Assembly: GCA_013215165.1 (NCBI GenBank)
Contig: JABSRG010000027.1
Location: forward strand, 1 to 43,710
Reading direction: 5' to 3'
Source: Opitutales bacterium
GTDB lineage: Bacteria; Verrucomicrobiota; Verrucomicrobiia; Opitutales; JABSRG01
DNA length: 43,710 bases
The position numbers and the translations under genes are program-made. Below, piece by piece: positions 1 to 8,286 of this stretch; positions within the stretch are counted from its first letter, which is position 1; each line of letters starts with the position of its first letter. Below the pieces are notes generated by a model. The model did no database searches. It saw nothing but the letters and a program-made list of their open reading frames with translations, and was not told the origin of the DNA.

Positions 1-334
1 GGGCTAAGATTTCTTTCTCTTTCTGTAGCGCAGAGTGTTCGCCCGTTGGGTCAATCCCAGAGTCGATTCGACTCACTAGAGCGATTCTTTCATTCAGAAC
101 TTTGATGGCGTAGCAGATTCTTAATTCTTCTGTTACTTCGTCACTTTGCATGAGCCATTTGAGCCTGAGCTGTGAATTGATTGCAGCAGCTCGGATTTCC
201 TCTTCTTTTGATGAGTCAACTGGATTGTAGCCTGCGGCAAACTCTTGCGAAATGATACGCTTCGCTAGGTCATCCGCAGTCTCAGCGGAAAGAAACGAAA
301 CGGAGAGTAAGATTAGTAAGGTGATTCGTTTCAT
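1..334 (-). CDS. Secreted protein of unknown function (C-terminus off the window)
   Basis: An open frame runs from an ATG at 334-332 to the left edge without a stop, so the gene is cut by the window boundary. The 111 visible residues begin with a short basic start (MKR), a hydrophobic stretch rich in Leu and Ser, and a likely signal-peptidase site after FLSA, so export is likely. The mature part is Lys/Glu-rich and looks helical. I recognise no family. The start lies only 11 bp from the end of a large direct repeat (346-933), which may supply its promoter. Confidence 0.7.
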   Translation of the reverse strand, partial: MKRITLLILLSVSFLSAETADDLAKRIISQEFAAGYNPVDSSKEEEIRAAAINSQLRLKWLMQSDEVTEELRICYAIKVLNERIALVSRIDSGIDPTGEHSALQKEKEILA

Positions 335-355
335 TCTTTTTGCACAACAGTTAAT

Positions 356-361
356 ATTATA
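356..361 (-). promoter_or_regulatory. Candidate -10 box at the end of repeat copy A
   Basis: Read on the minus strand this is TATAAT, 21 bp upstream of the ATG at 334. The same hexamer sits at the same place in repeat copy B (2806-2811), ahead of the ATG at 2782. I see no good -35 hexamer at 16-18 bp, so the call rests on the -10 match and its recurrence. Confidence 0.3.
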
Positions 362-614
362 TCAACGAATCGTCCTGATATCTCCGGGGATTCATGTTGG
401 TTGGGGTGATGAGATGGAAGTGGTTGAACATGATGTGTTTGGTTGTGTGCCTCGCGTGCGCGGGTTAATAGTTTTTAAAAGTACTTTGGTATATTGGGGC
501 GAGGAAAAAGATAGTGGGTTGAGGCCTTTTAGGAAAGAGTCCACTTCGATCGGGAGGGGCTGTGTTGCTACGCATAGGCTGTGGCTAGTTGGGGTTTCTG
601 GCATTTGGATCTAT

Positions 615-642
615 CCGCTAATGGACGCGAATTAACGCTAAT
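615..642 (+). repeat. Dispersed motif 'ccgctaatg(a/g)acgcgaattaacgct', copy 1
   Basis: A 28 bp internally repetitive motif built from 'aa(t)gaacgcgaatt' units. Other copies are at 3065-3092 (direct), 5963-5992 (direct) and 6305-6333 (inverted). Similar phrases are common in intergenic DNA of environmental bacteria (established general observation). No function is known to me. Confidence 0.6.
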
Positions 643-847
643 TTTTCCTGCTTTCTTCATGCCGTGAGGATTTCGCCCAAATCATCTATATTTCGACTGA
701 TTCCCAGAATCGCCGATGATTGGTCTGTTGCTGGCCAAACTGTATCGCGATTGAGCTACTTGTGAACGAATTGTCATTCGGTATATTCTTTGTGCCTCTG
801 TGTCTTGAGCGAAGCGGGCGTGAGGTGATTGCTGTTTGAGCGTGGAT

Positions 848-991
848 TTCTGGAATGAGTATAGATTCTTTCTCGTTGGCTATCGTGTTCTCTTCTACGA
901 TCTCTCCAGTGGAATTTAAAACGCATAGGGCATGCGTAGCGTTTCCAAGATCGAGGCCGAGGGTGTAGGTGTCTTTGTTAGCGTTTTCCAT
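848..991 (-). pseudogene. IS110-family transposase, N-terminal relic
   Basis: From an ATG at 991 the frame reads YTLGLDLGNATHALCVLNS, then a GEIVEENTIAN stretch. This is the typical start of IS110/IS492 DEDD transposases, with the first catalytic Asp in the GLDLG motif. Similarity fades after about 48 residues, where the frame runs into non-coding repeat sequence and stops at 686. The rest of the transposase is absent, so this is a relic. A shorter version, lacking the start, lies in repeat copy B up to about 3358. Confidence 0.65.
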
Positions 992-1041
992 GATGAGAAG
1001 GGATCAGATTCTGTGCCGCCTTCTCATTCATTCTTGTTCGG

Positions 1042-1854
1042 CTATTCCTTTCTGGCCCAGAGTATGGCTCTACCACAACCATATTCATAAGGCTCACCAT
1101 CGGTGGATTTGAATTCGCCTAAGATGACGAAGCCCGACTTCTTAAGCATTTCACGAATGTCAATGGCGCTGCTAGTGTGAGTGTACACATCAAACCACTC
1201 AGAATCGAGTGTTTCGCCATCAGGCATGGTGGCGCTCACCTGCTTCTTTGCGTGCCATATTCTAGCCTTTTTGTCGTAATCAACAACTTGGATCATCGAC
1301 TTAATGACAGTGCCATCATCACATCTCCCTTTGGGGGATTTCCAAGGTCGTGGTTCTGGGTCGATCTTACACCAAGAATCGGGTAATTCTCCATCCATAT
1401 TGTCGTTCTCAATATAGAGATACCCGCCTTTCTGGAGAGAGCTCCACGATTTAGATACCATCGCTAGATGCTCCTCTTGGCTCCCGAGTTGCCAAAAGCA
1501 ATTGGCTGCAAGAATTACGGCTGAATAGCCTATGGGCCAAGACTCGTCTACGACATTTTGGCAAACCAATTGATACTTCGGTGGTCTATCAAATGTGGCT
1601 CTGTAAATCCTTTCCTGCGCACGCCTCAGCATGCAGGAAGAATAGTCGAGTCCATGCACCTCATAGCCTTCGCTAAGAAGTGGGGTGAGTATTCGACCAG
1701 AGCCGCAGAACGGCTCAAGAATTCGGGTGCACCCCTTGCCTTTGAGTAGTTCAACTATGAATTGGACGTCATTGGTATAGCTGTCACTCTTGTCGTATAG
1801 TTCACATGAATACGTTTCTAATCGATTGTCGCCAATCGGGTTGTTTATGCTCAT
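1042..1854 (-). CDS. Class I SAM-dependent methyltransferase
   Basis: A 270-residue protein with a class I methyltransferase fold. Motif I is ILEPFCGSGRIL at about residues 45-56, followed by an acidic residue at the end of strand 2 (VHGLDYSS, about 68-75). A motif IV-like stretch (YSAVILAANCFWQLGS) follows at about 109-124, with an aromatic-rich substrate region beyond it. The EPFCGSGR form is typical of small-molecule or tRNA/protein methyltransferases; the substrate cannot be told from sequence. It lies between the two copies of the large repeat and shares orientation with the other genes of this accessory region. Confidence 0.85.
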   Translation of the reverse strand: MSINNPIGDNRLETYSCELYDKSDSYTNDVQFIVELLKGKGCTRILEPFCGSGRILTPLLSEGYEVHGLDYSSCMLRRAQERIYRATFDRPPKYQLVCQNVVDESWPIGYSAVILAANCFWQLGSQEEHLAMVSKSWSSLQKGGYLYIENDNMDGELPDSWCKIDPEPRPWKSPKGRCDDGTVIKSMIQVVDYDKKARIWHAKKQVSATMPDGETLDSEWFDVYTHTSSAIDIREMLKKSGFVILGEFKSTDGEPYEYGCGRAILWARKE

Positions 1855-1991
1855 CTATGTTTCCTGAATGTATGTTGATTGGATGTAGTGGTGCGAAGAA
1901 GTGTTTCATGATGTAGTCCTCCATAATTTGTGGTTGTGGTCTACTCGGTGTGAAGCCGAACGTAGAGCTCTGGCGCGCCGTTAGACGTTGT

Positions 1992-2018
1992 CCAGAAGCG
2001 ACTGGTTCTGGTTTTTTT
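1992..2018 (+). terminator. Candidate hairpin plus T-tract
   Basis: A 6 bp stem (ccagaa/ttctgg) with an 8-base loop is followed directly by seven Ts on the plus strand. It has the shape of an intrinsic terminator, but no plus-strand gene ends here; the flanking genes are on the minus strand. It could be a relic or protect against antisense transcription. Confidence 0.4.
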
Positions 2019-2048
2019 AACTACTTATCGATGCGTAATTCGCTTGCA

Positions 2049-2782
2049 TTATCGTTCTTCGCTTTTTGTCCACAAATACTCGAAAAGGTTGTCGAAATAC
2101 TCTACTAAGTCTGGTTCATCTGACAAAAAAACACTCGCTTTCCCCCTAGGGACTGCGTGATCCCAGCCAAACAAAACTTCTTTTGGTCGATCATCTCTAT
2201 ATTCGACAATCGTGAACTCCGTAAATTTGACGTCGGCCTTCAACTCTTTTGCGGTGTAAGCAGTCCCAAGATTAGCGTCTTTGAATAAAAAAAACGATGC
2301 TCTCGTATCTTCATTATACCTGGGGTCAAGATGTCGCGGTAAGTTAGTCTGCTATTCTTTAATGGATCTAACACACTGGAAATATAATCCTTATACCAAG
2401 GTTGCTCCATGTATTCATTTTTCACCTGAGGAATTTGGTCCATAGCACACACGCAAGTGTTTCGAATACGAATCATCTCTGTAACTCGACTAGTGAAATA
2501 TTCAAGTGCCGATTTCGGTGACGAGAAAACGCGCATTCGAGAGCCATGCAGTTCTTCTTTATAACGGGTAGCTATATCAGAAAGTCGTTTTTCGTTTGAA
2601 GTTACAAAAAAGTGAATTTGAACAAAAACTGAAATAAATGTAATCAGTGCAATTAGGCCGATAGCAAGTGCTACATTATTACCGCCGACTGCCTCTTTAA
2701 TAAAGGAGGCGATTATCACAATAGTGGCACAAGTCGCTACTATTATTGTGCTTAAGTGTTTTCTCCAGATAGGCTCATTCAT
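2049..2782 (-). pseudogene. Membrane protein with PLD-like C-terminal domain, frameshifted at an A8 run
   Basis: The N-terminal frame (ATG at 2782, to 2240) has two transmembrane helices (about residues 12-30 and 37-60). A soluble part follows, containing a KSALEYFTSRVTEMIRIRN helix. The C-terminal frame (to 2049) continues the same protein: adding one base at the A8 run 2287-2294 joins ...REHRFF to LFKDANLGTAY and on to the end, giving about 244 residues. The tail resembles the last part of PLD-like domains in small membrane proteins (..GWDHAVPRGKASVFLSDEP.. then an aromatic C-terminal helix), but I see no HKD motif. Other such genes with this tail are often in defence or stress loci; function here is unknown. 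Confidence 0.65.
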
Positions 2783-2795
2783 ATTTATTTTTCAG

Positions 2796-3358
2796 AACAG
2801 TTAATATTATATCAATGAATAATCCTGATAATTCTGGGGATTCATGTTGGTTGGGATGGCGAGATGGAAGTGGCTGAACATCATGTGCTTGGTTGTGTGC
2901 TTCGCGTGCGCGGATGGATAGCTTTTAAAAGTACTTTGGTATATTGGGGCGAGGAAAAAGATAGTGGGTTGAGGCCTTTGGGGTAAGAGTCCGCTTGGAT
3001 AGGAATGCGCGGGATTGCGACGGGTCAGTAGTGGCTAGTTGGGGTTTCTGGCATTTGGGTCTATCCGCTAATGAACGCGAATTAACGCTAAGTTTTCCTG
3101 CTATCTTCATACCGTGAGAATTCAGCCCAAATCATCCATATTTCGACTAATTTAATTGGTCTGTTGCTGGCCAAACTATACCGCAATTGAGCTACTTATG
3201 AACTAATTGTCATTCGGTATATTCTTTGCGCCTCTGTGTCTTGAGCGAAGCGGGCGTGAGGTGATTGCTGTTTGAGCACAGATCTTCCAGAAGGGATCGA
3301 TCTATCTTCGTTGGATACAGTGGTTTCTCTAAAGGAATTTAAAACACAGAAGGCGTGC
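2796..3358. repeat. Large direct repeat, copy B (partner at 346-933)
   Basis: Second copy of the repeat. It starts 13 bp upstream of the membrane-protein ATG at 2782, just as copy A starts 11 bp upstream of the ATG at 334. Its right end is cut by the integrase relic. The IS110 start codon region present in copy A is lost here. Divergence between copies shows the duplication is not recent. Confidence 0.85.
3065..3092 (+). repeat. Dispersed 'ccgctaatgaacgcgaattaacgct' motif, copy 2
   Basis: Lies inside direct repeat copy B at the same relative place as 615-642 in copy A, with one substitution in the core. Confidence 0.6.
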
Positions 3359-3657
3359 GGCTGCGCGTGAAGGATCTGGACTTGGAACGAGGGCAGATTC
3401 AGGTGCGTCGGCGTCACCACATCCACCCAGATGTCTACTTGAATCAATTCCGCCCTGCGAAAGAACGCGCGGGGATTTCTAAGCGTGTCACCACCCACGT
3501 ATTGCGGCACTGTTTTGCGACACATCTCTTGGAGCAGGGAACGGATATCCGAACGGTGCAGGACTTATTGGGACACAAGGACATCTGCACGACGCAAGTC
3601 TATCTGCATGTGATGGCGAAACCTGGCGCAGCATTGCCCACTCCGTTGGCGGCGTGA
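3355..3657 (+). pseudogene. Integron-type tyrosine integrase (IntI), internally deleted C-terminal relic
   Basis: The frame starts inside the catalytic domain ([17 protein letters not shown], as in IntI after the first catalytic Arg motif). It jumps to HHIHPDVYL...AGI and continues with [15 protein letters not shown] (His/Arg box), LLGHKD (second His) and TTQVYLHV (catalytic Tyr). The order and wording match integron integrases rather than phage integrases. Everything before LRLRV, including the first catalytic Arg, and the segment between the two joined parts are missing, so it cannot be active. The minus-strand genes to its left have the orientation cassettes would have, but I find no convincing attC site. 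Confidence 0.75.
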
Positions 3658-3699
3658 GGCGCAGCGAAGGTTCCGCTCATTTATTTCAGCCGATAGCGT

Positions 3700-5490
3700 C
3701 TACTCTCCTCGTTCGATCTGGTCCTCTATCGCATTTTGCTGCCTGGCCACGTCGTGCAATGTCACAATCCCAATTAGGCGCTCGGGGTCTGACTGACTGA
3801 CTACGGGCACCTGCATCTTATCCTGGACCACAAGGGTGTTCGCCACGTCTCGGATCGATTGGTCTGGATGCACATACACCAGTTGCTGATCGGCAATGAA
3901 ATCTGCCACGGTGACTTCAGACTGCTTCTGCCAGGCGTCACGTAACTCATGATATGTGATCATCCCCACCAAACGATTTAGGCCATCCTCGTTCAGCCGG
4001 ATCACCGGATAGGCATGATGTTTCTTTTCGCACACCGCTTCAAATGCGGCGGTCATCGTTTGATCTCCGGCAACGCATACCAGCTCATAGGTGGTAATGG
4101 TCGTGACCGGTAAGTTGCGCCAGTCTTTGTCACCCCGATAAGTCGGCAGTTTCTTTAAACTCACGCGATCCTGCACAAGCAATGCATCGTAGATCGAGAG
4201 GCCTTGGAGTCGCCGCGCTAGGAAATAGGCGATCATGTTCCCAGCCATAAGCGGAAGAATCAGCGAATAATTTTGAGTCATCTCAAAGATGATCAGAATC
4301 GACGTCATTGGGCAGCGGATCACTGCGGCGAAAAAAGCGCCCATCCCTAACAAGGCGCAGGCGTCGGCAATTCGTGAATCGAAACCCACGACCTCGACCA
4401 GAGCCACCCCGAAAATCCCGCCCAACATGCTTCCCAAAAATAGAACCGGTGCAAAAATACCGCCCGTTCCGCCCGCTGCATAACAAAACAGTGTGGCGAT
4501 AAATTTCCCCACAAACAAGATGACCATTACCCAGAAAGTCAGACTGCCCTGAAGCGACGCATTCAGATCCTGATACCCTACCCCGAAGACACCCAGATGC
4601 TGCTGTTGTAGAATGAAGAAAACACTCGTTCCAATCAGCCCCACCCCCAAGCCACCGACAGCCGGCTTGAGCCAGGGCGGCAACGTCCATTCCTTAAAGC
4701 GCTGCCGCAGCGCGAGTATGGACTTCACGAATAGGGTTCCAAGCAGGGCAGCAACAAGCCCGAGCGGAATGCTCACCAGCATCCACGTATCGATTTCAAA
4801 CACCGCCGTATCGACTTGCAATACGGCAGCTTCGCCGAGAAAGGTGCGCTCCACTGCGGCAGCAACTACCACGGCCACCACCAGCCCACCCAGGGCTTTG
4901 CTAGAGAAATCCCCCAACAGCTCTTCAAACACAAAGAAGATGGCAGCCAACGGAGTATCGAAGGCGGCGGCAATCCCCGCCCCCATGCCCACCGGCACCA
5001 TGGCCTTGAGACGCATTTTAGCGAGGCCCATCGTTTGACCGATCTTTGCCGCGATCGCACTGCAGATATGCGCTGTCGGCCCTTCACGGCCCACACTGTT
5101 GCCCATACCCACTGAGATGGTACAGGTTAGGAAACGGAACAGGCCGTCCTTAATCCGAATCATCCCGAAATGATTATGATAAGCCTCTTTCGTCTGAGGT
5201 ATGCCCGAGCCCGCCGCCCGTGGAGCAAATCTATGGATTACGATTCCAACGACGAGCCCACCGAGAGCCGGTGCGAACAAAAGCACCCACCAGGCGGGAC
5301 GATGCCCACTATCCGGACGGAAAAACAATTCGTAGATAAATCCGATCGCATAGTGCAACGCTACCCCAGTGAGTCCACAGGCGACACCGGCAACGATGCA
5401 GAGGATAAGAAATCGCTCTGAGTCGCTGAATTTCAACCGAAGCCACGAAGACACTTTAGCCCAAAAACCTGACACGCGCTCCTCGCTCAT
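3700..5490 (-). CDS. ClC-family chloride channel/antiporter with C-terminal CBS pair
   Basis: A 596-residue integral membrane protein of the voltage-gated chloride channel family, moving Cl- (in many bacterial members in exchange for H+) across the inner membrane. The selectivity motifs are present: GSGIP (residues 94-98), GREGP (134-138, with the gating Glu at 136) and GGIFAPVLFLG near residue 340. About 10-12 hydrophobic helices end near residue 440. Two CBS domains follow (about 455-515 and 525-590), which in this family bind adenine nucleotides and tune gating. The gene starts 3 bp after the stop of a small membrane-protein gene, so the two are probably co-transcribed. Confidence 0.92.
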   Translation of the reverse strand: MSEERVSGFWAKVSSWLRLKFSDSERFLILCIVAGVACGLTGVALHYAIGFIYELFFRPDSGHRPAWWVLLFAPALGGLVVGIVIHRFAPRAAGSGIPQTKEAYHNHFGMIRIKDGLFRFLTCTISVGMGNSVGREGPTAHICSAIAAKIGQTMGLAKMRLKAMVPVGMGAGIAAAFDTPLAAIFFVFEELLGDFSSKALGGLVVAVVVAAAVERTFLGEAAVLQVDTAVFEIDTWMLVSIPLGLVAALLGTLFVKSILALRQRFKEWTLPPWLKPAVGGLGVGLIGTSVFFILQQQHLGVFGVGYQDLNASLQGSLTFWVMVILFVGKFIATLFCYAAGGTGGIFAPVLFLGSMLGGIFGVALVEVVGFDSRIADACALLGMGAFFAAVIRCPMTSILIIFEMTQNYSLILPLMAGNMIAYFLARRLQGLSIYDALLVQDRVSLKKLPTYRGDKDWRNLPVTTITTYELVCVAGDQTMTAAFEAVCEKKHHAYPVIRLNEDGLNRLVGMITYHELRDAWQKQSEVTVADFIADQQLVYVHPDQSIRDVANTLVVQDKMQVPVVSQSDPERLIGIVTLHDVARQQNAIEDQIERGE

Positions 5491-5493
5491 GGA

Positions 5494-5862
5494 TCACTTC
5501 CCTCGTGGCCCAGCCTGCTCCCGCATAAAGCGCGGCTCCTCGGACGATTCATACTCCGGGGTCGCACTGTCGATCTTCCATAATAGGTAACTGAGCACGA
5601 TCGAAAAGGCGATGACGCTGTAGCTGACGATCTTACGAAAACGCTCACGAGGGAACCACGCCTCTTCTTTCTTCGCCACGGTCCCGATTAGGATAAATGG
5701 GATAATCCATACGATCCACCAAGGGATCCCCACACTCCCGAATGCACTCCGAATAAATCCAGCACCTGAGTAGCCCAAAATAGCCGTCGCGAAGAGCAAG
5801 GAAAACACCATGCTACGACCCGATAGCCCCTTCCAGAGAAACCTTAGCGTGAACGGATTCAT
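5494..5862 (-). CDS. Small membrane protein of unknown function, upstream of the ClC gene
   Basis: 122 residues with three likely transmembrane helices (about 18-38, 46-62 and 78-96) and a charged C-terminal tail. No family recognised. It ends 3 bp before the ClC start, so a shared transcript and perhaps a partner role are likely, but this is inference from spacing only. Confidence 0.75.
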   Translation of the reverse strand: MNPFTLRFLWKGLSGRSMVFSLLFATAILGYSGAGFIRSAFGSVGIPWWIVWIIPFILIGTVAKKEEAWFPRERFRKIVSYSVIAFSIVLSYLLWKIDSATPEYESSEEPRFMREQAGPRGK

Positions 5863-5962
5863 AAACGATCCAGTAACTCAAAGGGAAATTTCGATGTCAA
5901 CCGCGCTCAAGGGAAGTGAAATGCGTGCGTCTTGCATCCGAGAATCGAAGCATGAACAAGGA

Positions 5963-5992
5963 TCCGCTAATACACGCGAATGAACGCGAATA
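5963..5992 (+). repeat. Dispersed 'ccgctaat..cgcgaatgaacgcgaat' motif, copy 3
   Basis: Same family as 615-642, and in inverted orientation to the copy at 6305-6333. Together the pair brackets about 310 bp containing the relic at 6069-6155. Confidence 0.55.
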
Positions 5993-6068
5993 TTTTAATC
6001 CGGATTATGCGATCGTAGCGAGCTAGGAGGTGCGAGATGTTGATGCGAAAGGGATTGAAGAAGCATGA

Positions 6069-6155
6069 ATGCCCACCCGTTTAGTGCGTCGAAGGTTTCT
6101 GCAAGACTTTGTAGAGCAGCAGATTGTGCCTCAGTTGCCGCGACCTATTGCATAA
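6069..6155 (+). pseudogene. C-terminal tail relic of an unknown protein (matches 17999-18166)
   Basis: A 28-codon frame whose last 23 residues read VRRRFLQDFVEQQIVPQLPR then PIA-stop. A nearly identical tail (VRRRFLRDFLVQQIVPQLPR, SIA-stop) is encoded on the opposite strand at 17999-18166. Conservation is at the protein level with several base changes, so both are remains of homologous genes rather than a copied non-coding element. The parent family is not recognised; a transposase or a membrane protein are both possible. Confidence 0.5.
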
Positions 6156-6304
6156 TATGGGTTTGAGTAGATCCAGGGATATCATATCCCCGGGAATCAT
6201 TGAAATCCATGGACTGGTCCTCATCGTCGCGACGCCAGTTACGTCGAATCGCCCCAACTTTTTTTCGAGAAACCTACTTTGGACAAAACAATACTCAGAC
6301 AAAA

Positions 6305-6333
6305 ATTAGCGTTCATTCGCGTCTATTAGCGGA
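6305..6333 (-). repeat. Dispersed motif, copy 4 (inverted)
   Basis: Reverse complement reads tccgctaatagacgcgaatg followed by aacgctaat, the same family as the copies at 615, 3065 and 5963. Confidence 0.55.
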
Positions 6334-6499
6334 AGACAAAATACTCACTGTGCTTTGAGGCAGTCCACATCGTAATCGATTCAAGACTAAAGCAGCGATT
6401 GGGTGCTGCAGCTACACAGGCCAACCGAGCCGTTTCACCACAAGCCAGAAGGCTTTTCAATAGTGACAAAATTGCATTGCGACTCCTAGCTCATCAGCC

Positions 6500-8200
6500 A
6501 TGCGATCTGCTGGAGCTTATGGATTGATGGGGCTGGTCTTAGCCTTCTTGGGGCTATTTTTCATCTATCCTATTTTCGAGGTTATCAAAGATGCCTTTGT
6601 TGATACGTCTGGGGCCTTTTCAGTCGCTTACTTCAAAGAAATTTTCGCGGACCCACTCTACCGTGCTGGTCTGATGAACGCCTTCAAACTGGCCTGTGCT
6701 TCGACTCTGTTAACATTCCTCATTGCAACGCCGATGGCCTGGGCCAGCAGCCGGTATGCATTTTGGGGTAAAAGCTTTTTTGGCCTGCTCATTCTACTGC
6801 CGATCATGCTGCCGCCGTTCGTCGGGGCAATCGGGGTGAAGCACATTCTCGGACAATATGGAGCGCTCAATTCCCTGCTTCAAAGCATCGGGGTGCTCGC
6901 CGAGGGACATACCATAGACTGGTTGGGCGCCCAAAGATTTTGGGGCATTGTCGTCCTCAATGCTCTAAGCTTATACCCCATTCTCTATCTCAATCAGCTG
7001 GCGGCATTTTCCAACATCGACACATCGCTGGACGATGCAGCGGCGAATCTCGGATGTAGCGGATGGCAAAAATTTTGGCGCGTGCATGTGCCCCTCGCGC
7101 GCTCGGGTATGTTTGCGGGTGGCACAATCGTCTTCATCTGGACCTTCACCGAACTGGGTGTTCCGCTCATCTTTGATTATCGCGTAGTGACGCCAGTCCA
7201 AATTTTCGACGGACTTAAAGACATGGGAAGCAGCCCGCTCCCCTATGCCTTGGTTACTATTCTTTTTGTTATCACAACCCTCCTCTACTTACTCGGCAAG
7301 GGGACATTGGGAAAAGCACGTTACGCTATGATGGCAAAAGCTTCCAGCCAAGTGACGGAAACGCGGTTATCCAAGGCGGCGCAGGCTCTGTGCGTAACTG
7401 GCTTCAGTTTGGTGACGGCCCTTGCCTTGCTGCCGCATATTGGCGTCATCTTCATCGCATTCTCAAGCGATTGGTATGGGAGCATTTTTCCAACCGGATG
7501 GACCTTACAGAATTTCGAACTCGCGCTGGGACACCGACTCACGTTGGCGTCCATCCAAAATAGCCTCATCTATTCACTCTTAGCGATCGCACTCAATGTG
7601 GCGATTGGGCTCATTGTTGGGTTTCTGGTCGTTCGGACGCGCGTGCCGGGACGCGCGTTCCTCGATGCGCTCACCATGCTGCCCTTGGCAGTGCCAGGCA
7701 TCGTCGTGGCTTTTGGTTACCTTGCCATGACTCAACACGGCGACTTCTTTTCCTTTCTCAATCCACCCGACGCGCCCAACCCCATTGTTCTGCTGATCAT
7801 TGCCTATGCGGTGCGGAAATTACCGTTCGTGGTGCGCTCTGTGGTAGCAGGACTGGAGCAGACCAGTGAAACCTATGAAGAAGCCGCCATGAGCCTGGGA
7901 GCTACCCGATTACGCGCGTTGCTGCTCGTCACCTTCCCGCTCATCACGGCGAGTATTTTAGCTGGTGCTCTTCTGGCTTTCTCCCAATCCATGCTCGAAG
8001 TGTCTGACTCACTGATTCTCGCCTCCAAACAAGAACACTATCCGATCACCAAAGCCATCTACGACCTGCTCGGCTTTTTGGGAGATGGTAAATTCATAGC
8101 CTCAGCTCTGGGGGTCTGGGCCATGGTCCTGCTTGCTCTTGCTATCGGCGGAGCAAGTGTTCTGCTGGGTAGGAAACTTGGTGCTGTTTTTCGAATCTAA
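6500..8200 (+). CDS. Fused iron(III)-type ABC transporter permease (FbpB/SfuB-like)
   Basis: 566 residues, two BPD permease domains in one chain, about 12 transmembrane helices, as in FbpB/SfuB/HitB ferric-iron permeases (family knowledge). Each half carries an EAA-type loop that docks the ATPase: DDAAANLGCSGWQKFWRVHV near residue 180 and EEAAMSLGATRLRALLLVTF near residue 460. It lies alone: neither a periplasmic iron-binding protein nor an ATPase is nearby, although this family normally sits between them. Start chosen at the first ATG of the frame; no clear ribosome site. The next genes, 87 bp on, encode a peptide importer, so co-transcription is possible but the function is separate. Confidence 0.88.
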   Translation: MRSAGAYGLMGLVLAFLGLFFIYPIFEVIKDAFVDTSGAFSVAYFKEIFADPLYRAGLMNAFKLACASTLLTFLIATPMAWASSRYAFWGKSFFGLLILLPIMLPPFVGAIGVKHILGQYGALNSLLQSIGVLAEGHTIDWLGAQRFWGIVVLNALSLYPILYLNQLAAFSNIDTSLDDAAANLGCSGWQKFWRVHVPLARSGMFAGGTIVFIWTFTELGVPLIFDYRVVTPVQIFDGLKDMGSSPLPYALVTILFVITTLLYLLGKGTLGKARYAMMAKASSQVTETRLSKAAQALCVTGFSLVTALALLPHIGVIFIAFSSDWYGSIFPTGWTLQNFELALGHRLTLASIQNSLIYSLLAIALNVAIGLIVGFLVVRTRVPGRAFLDALTMLPLAVPGIVVAFGYLAMTQHGDFFSFLNPPDAPNPIVLLIIAYAVRKLPFVVRSVVAGLEQTSETYEEAAMSLGATRLRALLLVTFPLITASILAGALLAFSQSMLEVSDSLILASKQEHYPITKAIYDLLGFLGDGKFIASALGVWAMVLLALAIGGASVLLGRKLGAVFRI

Positions 8201-8286
8201 GCTTCAAACGACAGCTCGGCTTGAATCCAAGCAACTCACCCACTTACTTCGCTTTCTCACGACCCCTATACATTTTTTATTACATC

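Larger units (their letters stand above)
346..933. repeat. Large direct repeat, copy A (partner at 2796-3358)
   Basis: About 590 bp that align along most of their length with 2796-3358 in the same orientation, with scattered substitutions and a few indels. Shared landmarks are the left end (aacagttaatattatatcaa), a middle block with the 'ccgctaatg..cgcgaattaacgcta' motif, a 'cctctgtgtcttgagcgaagcgg' type motif, and a right end at ggaatttaaaac. The right part encodes on the minus strand the start of an IS110-type transposase. The two copies bracket the methyltransferase and membrane-protein genes. Confidence 0.85.
5863..6499. other. Intergenic region of repeat motifs and a coding relic
   Basis: 637 bp without an intact gene. 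It holds two inverted copies of the dispersed 'ccgctaat..acgcgaatgaacgc' motif (5963-5992 and 6305-6333) enclosing a short coding relic (6069-6155). I see no clear promoter or binding-protein gene for the permease that follows. Confidence 0.6.

Noticed and set aside
252-635. 127-codon plus-strand frame
   Set aside because: It overlaps the start of the secreted-protein gene on the other strand and lies mostly inside the non-coding direct repeat; no motifs.
1955-1986. Possible attC site (gccgaac ... gttagac)
   Set aside because: The right core fits GTTRRRY but the left one breaks RYYYAAC, and the two are only 32 bp apart, too short for a normal attC. No second site found.
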